This document shows, in pieces, positions 57,335 through 64,000 of a DNA stretch of 64,000 nucleotides (positions are counted from its first letter, which is position 1; the number at the start of each line of letters is the position of its first letter). Both the position numbers and the translations under genes were made by a program. The notes below the pieces were generated by a model, which was given only the letters and a program-made list of their open reading frames with translations, was not told the DNA's origin and searched no databases. The stretch is from Branchiostoma floridae (Eukaryota > Chordata > Leptocardii > Amphioxiformes > Branchiostomatidae): the NCBI RefSeq assembly GCF_000003815.2, contig NC_049987.1, positions 16,195,390-16,259,389 of the forward strand, in the 5' to 3' direction.

Positions 57335-60300
57335 ACTAAACAGATTTGATTAAAGCTTAATTGAAACAATGAAAATCTAAATTGCCAGTAAAAAAAGACA
57401 ACTATTAAAATAGTGAAAACCTTAAAAAAAGTTCGGCGACCTCATGCCTCCATGAAATATTTAGAGCTTTTGTAAATTTAAGGCAATTGACTAACTTCAC
57501 TTCACTTCACCTCACTTGACTAACACATTAACATAATTCATGCATGGTGTTGTTCATCATTGACTAACGTACACGTGTCACAATAATAATTTTCCTATCA
57601 TTAATCATAAAGAGGTTTTGCAATTTTTACATAAGTTATGCAAATAAGTTCCTCATTACCATATTTGGTATCTGCTTATATTCCACCTATCATAATTAAC
57701 ATGTGTTACATATTGAACTCCAGTCATTGAAAACAATGGAATTATACAATTTCCTCATTGAATATGCAAATTAAGTCCTCATTTGCATAATATGTATATC
57801 ATTATGAACGTCTTTGCGTAAGGTACCCGCATGCCTAATATGATGCCAATCCGTCAATCCTTTCTGCAGTTATCCTCTTTGGAATGTCTTGACAAAAACG
57901 CCCATGCAGTTTCGAAATTAAATGTTAGGGGACTGAAACTTGCCGCACTTTGTCATGACACTAAAAGCTATCTACCACCGAAATGTCAAGACCATATCAC
58001 ATCTGGGACAAGAGATACATTGAAAAAACTGCTATGATAGAATATTCTCATTAATTATGCAAAGGTACTCCTATTTTGCATAATTAGTATCTTATCTTGT
58101 ACAACATTGTCTAAGGTACATACATAACAAAAATCATGAAAATCTGTTGTTTCCTTCTTGACTTATCCTCTTCAGAAGTTATTGACAAAAATGCCCCTGC
58201 TATCCCCAAATTAGACGCTAGGGGGCCAGTTATAACTTATATCACTTTTTCATGAGCACAAGAGCTATCTTACACTCAAAAATTGTGACCATAGCGTGTT
58301 CAGAACACAAGATAGCAAAACCGGAAGTTGTGCTGCAGTACCAAGGGAGCCCAAAATCTAATCATTTCCAGCTTTCATCCACCAATCCACCAAGCCGTTC
58401 TTGAGTTATCTTGTTTACACACACACAGACACACAGACAGACAAACGCAGTAAAATATAACCTCCATGACATTTCATGGAGGTAATAAAAGCACCTTGCT
58501 GGCAGTTCCGTCCAGTCCATCCAGGTGAGCAGATGCATTTGTATCCGCCATTTCCGTTCACACAGCGTCCATGTTGGCATGGATTTTTGATGCATTCATT
58601 GATGTCTGATTGAAAAAAAAACGTCGAATTTTTTAGGTGGTTACTACCTATTTTGCTGCAGTCATTAAACGTTTCATGTCAATTGAAGAAGAACGAAGGA
58701 GCAAAGTTTGCATTGACGACGTCACATGTGAAAATTCCTAACATTAGTGACCTCACAGGAAAAAAAAAACTGACCTTGCTGACAGTTTTGTCCAGTCCAT
58801 CCAGGCGAGCAGGTACATTTGTATCTGCCATCTTGGTTCACACATCGTCCATGTAGACAGGGCATTCCAAAGCATTCATCGATGTCTGTGTGATAAATAT
58901 AAAAACATCTTGTCACGAAATCAAGCTAATTAAAGCATGATTGGAAGAATGGGAGTTCGAAGTGTGAGCAGAACAAGACAACTGCTAAAACATGAAAGTC
59001 AGCTTAGTTACATTCAAACATAGAACCCACCTTGCCGACAGTTCTGTCCAGTCCATCCAGCTGAGCAGGTACATTTGTATCCGCCATCTTGGTTTGCACA
59101 GCGCCCATGTAGACATGGCCTTGCAGTGCATTCATTTATGTCTGTGTGAATAAGAAACTTATTGTCGCTAAATCAAGCTAATTAAAGCCTGATTGGAAGA
59201 AGGGGAGTTCAAAGTCTGAGCAGCCTGTGTTATAAAGATTAAAAAAATGTTGTTACGAAATCAAGCTAATGAAAGCATGATTGGAAGAACAGTGAGCAGA
59301 GAAGACTTATACTAAATCATAACATCAACTTCGAAACGTTCAAAAATAGAACACACCTTGCTGACAGTTCTCTCCAGTCCATCCGGGTGAGCAGATACAT
59401 TTGTAACCGCCAGCTTTGTTCTCACAGCGTCCATACCGGCATGGCTTTTCAATGCATTCATTGATGTCTGTGTGGTAAAAATGAAGCATATTGTCACGTC
59501 ATCAAGCTAATGAAAGCATGATTGGAAGAAGTGTAAGCGGAACAAGACAAACGATAACTCATAAAATCAACTTCGAAACGTTCAAAAATAGAACACACCT
59601 TGATGACAGTTCTGCCCAGTCCATCCAGGTGAGCAGATACATTTGTAACCGCCAGCTTTGTTCTCACAGCGTCCATACCGGCATGGCTTTTTGATGCATT
59701 CATTGATGTCTGTGCGTTCATAAAAACATGTACTGTCACAAATTAGCCTAATCAAAGCATGATTGATAAAGATGTTTGAATACTGGGGAACAGAGAATAG
59801 AAGAAAACTAAGTAGAATATGTTCAGAAACTACCTTTAAAAGTTTTGACTAAAATACTTCGCAAGAAGACTTCTTCTTGCGAAGTTCTTTTTGACCTTGT
59901 TGACAGTTCTGTCCAGTCCATCCAGATGAGCAGGTGCATTCATATCCGCCGTCTTGGTTCGCACAGCTTCCATGTCGGTATGGCGTTTTGATGCATTCAT
60001 TGATGTCTGTTTGATGTAGGAAAACAATGTATATTGTACCAAATGAAGTTGATTTAAGTTTGATTGAAAGCAGGAAGTCTTGATTACCGGTTGTAACCGG
60101 GAGCGACAGTTTAAGGGAGTTCGAGAAGAACTTTCAAAATATTTGACCTCACCTTGCTGACAGTTCTGTCCAGTCCATCCAGGTGAGCAGGTACATTTGT
60201 AACCGCCATCTCGGTTCACACATCGTCCACGCAGACATGGGCTTCCAATGCATTCATTGATATCTGTGCGTTCATGGAATCATATACTGTCAACAAAATA

Positions 60301-63300
60301 ACCGAACCAAAGTATATTTGATAAAGATGTTTAAAGACTGGGGAACAGAGAATAGAAAAGACTAAGAAGAACATGTTTAAAAAAAACTACCTTCAAAACA
60401 TCTTAATTGAGATACTTCACAAGAAGAAGTCACCTTGTTGACAGTTCTGTCCAGTCCATCCAGGTGAGCAGGTACATTTATATCCGCCGTCTTGGTTAGC
60501 ATAGCTTCCATGTCGGCATGGCTTTCCAATGCATTCATCCTTGTCTGTTGATCAAGGAAAACATATTGTTAAAAAGCATGACTAGAAGCAATAGGAAAAA
60601 CTAAGAAGTATATGTCCAAAAACGTCCTTCAAAACAGCTCCTTGTTCTTGCCCACATGGCATTTTAATGCATTTATTGATGTCTGTGCGATCATGGAAAC
60701 AGACATCAATGAATGCATTGGAAGCCCATGCAAACATGGACAATGTGTGAACCAAGATGGCGGATACAAACTGAATGTCACTAAGTAATCCTAAGCAAAG
60801 ATTGGTAAAAGGAAAGTATGAAGACTTCCTTGATCAATACTTCGGAAAACATCCTTGAAAACAACTTGAAATACTTGAAATAAAAGACAGGCTCACCTTG
60901 CAGACATTTCTGTCCAGTCCATCCAGGTGAGCAACTGCATTTGTATCCTCCATCGATGTTCACACAGCGTCCATGTTCGCATGGTTTTTCATTGCATTCA
61001 TTGATGTCTTTATGAATTAGAAAGATGTTTTGTCAATGAATAAACGTTATTGAAGTGTGGTATACGATGCCATGAGAAAGTTTGAAGACATGATACTGGG
61101 ATGTAAAGCTATTTAAACTCGTAGATCTTTAAAAAGAAAACTGACCTTGCTGACAGTTTCGTCCAGTCCATCCAGGTGAGCAGGTACATTTGTAGCCGCC
61201 ATCTTTGTTTACACAGCTTCCATGTTGACATGGTTCACTGGCACATTCATTTATGTCTAAGTGACAAAAGAAAAAAAGAAGTTTTAAGTATTCTTAAAAT
61301 ACCTCTTCACGTATGAGGTGCGTATTAAATTTATTTGTGGTTTAGTTAAAGTTTACAACGAAGACGTTTTCTTGTAGCCTGGGTGTCATGCTCCGTTGCA
61401 GTGAAGCTAACAAGCAAAAGGATTGAGAAAGTGAACATATTGAGTAAGGTTTATTAATTAGCCTGCGGTGATTATGGATGATGGTGGGATAAGATTAAGC
61501 TTCATGGCTTAATTTGAAAAAAATTACATTGAAAATAATGTGAAGTCGTGTCCCAAGCAGTGCCCGACTGTAAAGGTCTGTGCCCGGAAGCGCTATCAAT
61601 CACTATGATTGTGACGGGACAGTGATGATTAATTATTTACATTAATTATTTATGTTTCCAAATAAGGCTTGATTTTGCAAGATTTTGTGAGAGTTTCTTT
61701 CGAGAGTTGGAAAAAGTTTGGTACTAGTAGTTTGGCGGACCTTTTGTGTGCCAGGTGTCCAGAGGAACTGATTGAGAGAATTGAGATAACATATGCAGTT
61801 ATTTGTTTGCTTACAGCCCTGCTGTACTGTATAGTAACTTTTATTTCTCCCCCAGCGTGTCCCCAAACGTGCTTTTGCCCCAGGCACGGTTCTGGATACA
61901 CGTGGACTATCCAGGACTGTGACTGGGCACGGTTCTGGATAAGGCCTCTTTTATCCAGAACCGTGCCTAATGGTTAAATGTACAGTCTTGGATATATATA
62001 TATATATATCATTGCTGTAGAAATTCGTACTAAAGGTGGACTCTCACTGCACTTGGGGCCCGGTGCGACACTGCGGTGGTTGTAGATGACTCAACGAATG
62101 TCAGAGATTGAATAAAACGAATTTTCTTCCGTTTAGTGTAGTTTTTTTGTCTTTTAAGTCATATTTTACGTATTACGCAATATCTAAATTATAAAAAATA
62201 GCCAAAAAATATAAAACAGTGCCGCAGTGAACGAGCAACGCAGTGCCGCACAGGTACCCCAAACGCAGTGCTGCACAAGTGCAACTCTAAGTCTGTAAAT
62301 GATCCAACGCAAGCGTGAAATGTATTTTACTGGGCGAGAATTACACTGATTCTTCCTCATCCCAGCGCCCCGAAAAAAAGATGGCGGGGATGCAGAAAAA
62401 AAGCACTCCTCCACTAAAGTCACTAAGCTCCGCCCCAAAGCACAGTATCGGATAAGGCCCCTTGTGTGTCCAGAACTGTGTCCAGAACCGTGCCTTTGCA
62501 CCCTTTTAAGGTCAACGTTTGTGTGTTTGAGAGAGAAGGAGAGAGAGAGAGAGAGAGATTTAAGATACTACAAATCAAGATAATCATACTTACCATCAAT
62601 ACTGGTTCTGGTAGAGCTGGTAAGGACATCAGGTCTAGGTCCTATAACATTGAATATAACTGTTTAGTGTGTAGTGTGTAGTCTGTATGTGAGAAATCAG
62701 ACATTATCCACGAGCTAATATGACGTTCAAGTTAAAAGTACCACCATTTCAATGTACATGTCGTACAAGCTTTTCATGATTGTGTAACAGTAACTATACA
62801 TATGTCCCTATATGCATTTCCAATTAGTGACAAATGAATATACTTACATTCTAGCGAAGCCGGTTCAGAACGGCAGCTTCTTTAACATTGTAAATATATC
62901 AATAACGTTAAGTAAGTACATGCTAAATATCAAGACAAGTAGACAAAACATACCGTCAGTGCTGTGTAGAACAGAGTGCGGTGCACTAGCAGAGCGGGCG
63001 ATGAAAACTGGCATGGTAACCATCAACGTAGTCCGGTTTCTGGAGCCTTGGATATGTTTGGGCTGAAGAAAAACGTAATTTTCTAGCTTGAAGTGTCCGA
63101 AAGAACCTTGTCCCAAACTTGACGTGACTGAGTCTATACCCCTATATCTCCTTTCGTGAATGATGTTCCAAAACAAATGCAGTTGAAATCACCAAAAAGG
63201 TATAAAATTGACGTTGGTTGTGATGAAATAACGCAAGTAATACTTGTAAATGATGCATGATTTCACACCTTACCATTTCAATGCCGTGCTCCTGTGCGTT

Positions 63301-63395
63301 GTGGTACATCCCTGCGAGAAATGCTGCACCAGTCATTAGTCCTACCAGGACAACAGTGGCGATGAGGCAGAAACACCGCCGGATAGAACAAGAGC
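53428..63395 (-). CDS. Type II membrane protein with 11 EGF domains and a C-type lectin domain (5' exon missing)
   Basis: Exons on the - strand with exact phase agreement: 63,395-63,274 (membrane segment [20 protein letters not shown]), 63,062-62,954 and 62,641-62,594 (stalk). Then 11 EGF exons of 111 bp each, low ends 61,146, 60,897, 60,434, 60,153, 59,896, 59,599, 59,357, 59,031, 58,775, 58,495 and 57,172. Then the lectin exons 56,623-56,450, 54,700-54,541 and 53,497-53,428 (stop TAA). Each EGF exon is phase 1-1 and reads D-I-N-E-C...C-S-P-G-W-T-G, a calcium-binding EGF type. The lectin domain has [18 protein letters not shown], a QPD sugar-motif (galactose type in known lectins), GEGCVVM and [11 protein letters not shown]; the usual WND is WAD. 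I infer a single-pass signal anchor with the EGF/lectin part outside the cell, as in amphioxus immune or adhesion receptors. The first coding exon lies beyond 63,400 or outside the window. The donor at 54,540 (GTGAAT) is weaker than the rest. Confidence 0.88.
54030..54290 (+). repeat. tRNA-derived SINE copy
   Basis: Box-A-like TGCGGCTTAACGGTAGACTG, box-B-like GGTTTTGGGTTCGACTTCG, then GTGTGCCCTTACGAAAGTGA. Same family as 20,925 and 40,080. It lies in the last intron of the EGF-lectin gene. Confidence 0.6.
55161..55294. repeat. Hairpin MITE, AGGGTTAATGACCC ends
   Basis: AGGGTTAATGACCCGCCCC at the left, and its inverse form AGGGTTAATGACCCACCTG read inward from the right. 134 bp, in a lectin-domain intron. 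Confidence 0.75.
56903..57016 (-). pseudogene. Degenerate EGF exon
   Basis: Clear similarity to the 111-bp EGF exons, from the acceptor at 57,016 to GQNC. An in-frame TGA follows the second Cys position (ATCCATGATATT), there is extra sequence, and the donor (AAGGT in the others) has become AAATGT. It lies between the last good EGF exon (57,172) and the lectin exons and is presumably skipped. Confidence 0.8.
57296..57332. repeat. AT microsatellite
   Basis: (AT)n of about 36 bp in an intron. Confidence 0.95.
57580..58490 (-). repeat. Inverted copy of the 2.2-4.6 kb repeat family
   Basis: Contains TTATGCAAATAAGTTCCTCA, TCATTTGCATAATATG, CATAATTAGTATC, CTAGGGGGCCAG, then AACACAAGATAGCAAAA. It ends with TTGAGTTATCTTGTTTACAC, a CACACAGACAGACA stretch and the hairpin ACCTCCATGACATTTCATGG. 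It lies in the intron between two EGF exons. Confidence 0.7.
60645..60770. pseudogene. Two EGF exon fragments head to head
   Basis: On the - strand, 60,682 down to about 60,648 is the start of an EGF exon (ACATCAATAAATGCATTAAA). On the + strand, ACAG at 60,699-60,702 precedes 60,703-60,770, which encodes [20 protein letters not shown] and then leaves the EGF pattern. Both fragments carry the intron acceptor, so their 5' ends face each other across about 20 bp. Confidence 0.85.
61870..62510. repeat. Element with GGCACGGTTCTGGA inverted ends
   Basis: GGCACGGTTCTGGATACAC near 61,880 is matched by GTGTCCAGAACCGTGCC near 62,495. A further perfect 17-bp hairpin of the same motif lies at 61,926-61,967, and an (AT)n run at 61,987-62,010. 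It lies in the intron before the first EGF exon. Confidence 0.6.
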
Positions 63396-63479
63396 CTGTG
63401 TAATCCAATACAATTCATATCAGTGAGGGTGTAAGAACAGGAATGACTTCTTTGACCACATCAACCAAGTAACGTTAGA

Positions 63480-64000
63480 TGTTCATACAGGAGTCGAGTC
63501 AGGACAACATGCTCCTCTTCCTGTACACCAAAACTATCATAGATAAGGATGGCAACCTGAAGGCTAGATGCTGGTCAGTGAAACGGGAAACCGACGCGCA
63601 CAGATCAGTATCTGGCCCCAGACTCTCGGCACTCACTGGAACGCAAACTGGCATTGATAAAAATTCTCTTTCGCTGAAAAGTTTGCATCAATATCTCAAA
63701 CATACCCAAAACAGACGAACATTGATGTGCCCTGACCAAGTATAGCTACCAAAACTGGACCTCCAACAAAGCGCTAAAACCCTCGGACTAAGAAAACGTT
63801 CAAGTGCAACAATAAACTATCAGAAACAAGGTCAACATTACCATTTCATGTCAAAGAAATTTTGGAAGAGAATTCAGATCTCTCGAAACGTTAACATTGC
63901 CACTATTATATTATTGCACTATCTCTGTCAAATCTGGTACAACCTAAAGACAGACTTAGGAAAGGTATCAAGGCCAATGTAATCTACCAATTTGAAATCA
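63480..64000 (+). pseudogene. Broken Penelope-like retroelement
   Basis: One frame at about 63,506-63,600 reads LLFLYTKTIIDKDGNLKARC, resembling the LPFLDT-x-I-x-x-D-G-x-L-K region of Penelope-type reverse transcriptases. Another frame at 63,934-63,999 reads LVQPKDRLRKGIKANVIYQF. That is the conserved linker (PKD-R-x-x-K...N-V-I/V-Y) before the GIY-YIG endonuclease in this group. The frames differ, so at least one shift occurred. The element runs off the window end. Confidence 0.65.

Noticed and set aside
57172-61256. CRISPR-like or satellite array (about 111-bp repeats with spacers)
   Set aside because: The repeats are coding EGF exons with splice sites and intact phase; spacers are introns.

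Overview
This is a window of animal nuclear DNA, most likely from a cephalochordate (amphioxus, Branchiostoma-like) draft assembly. The evidence is spliced genes with GT-AG introns, AATAAA signals, EGF/C-type-lectin and BTB-Kelch genes, a dense mix of LINEs, SINEs and MITE-like palindromes, and five runs of N. The species call is an inference; nothing in the window proves it. There is no bacterial-style gene organisation, CRISPR array or rRNA.

Layout. 0-2 kb: possible last exon and 3' UTR of a + strand gene. 2.2-9.3 kb: repeats, a 5'-truncated LINE and an R2/R4/NeSL-like retrotransposon with one in-frame stop. 9.3-14.5 kb: repeats, palindromic elements and a possible last exon of a - strand gene (11.2 kb). 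14,579-40,039: what I read as a single giant DNA transposon of about 25.45 kb. 40-44.8 kb: a SINE, a palindrome and otherwise featureless DNA. 44.9-46.8 kb: a single-exon BTB-BACK-Kelch gene. 47-53.4 kb: repeats, including a small TTAA-flanked element. 53.4-63.4 kb: a - strand gene for a membrane protein with 11 EGF domains and a C-type lectin domain. 63.5-64.0 kb: a broken Penelope-like element.

The main discovery is the 14.6-40.0 kb unit. Two inverted arms of about 1.05 kb, nearly identical, begin right after TTAA on both outer sides (14,579-14,582 and 40,036-40,039). Inside each arm lies an array of GGAT-containing repeats (16.4-17.1 kb and 37.4-38.5 kb), so the order is mirrored. Between the arms are three spliced genes. 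Gene A (-, six exons, 461 aa) resembles the C14orf93/DUF4616 family. Gene B (+, four exons, about 1,020 aa) is a Tnp2/CACTA-type DDE transposase broken by a 14-bp duplication. Gene C (-, two exons, 389 aa) combines an RFX-type winged-helix DNA-binding domain with the Dbf4 N, M and zinc-finger motifs. A and B are divergent from a 373-bp spacer; B and C converge.

A working model, which is inference: B is the catalytic protein. C binds the element ends through its RFX domain, possibly at a GGGGGTTACC motif present twice in each arm, and could recruit the Cdc7 kinase through its Dbf4 motifs, coupling transposition to replication. A is an accessory factor. The TTAA target and GAGTC termini do not fit ordinary CACTA elements.
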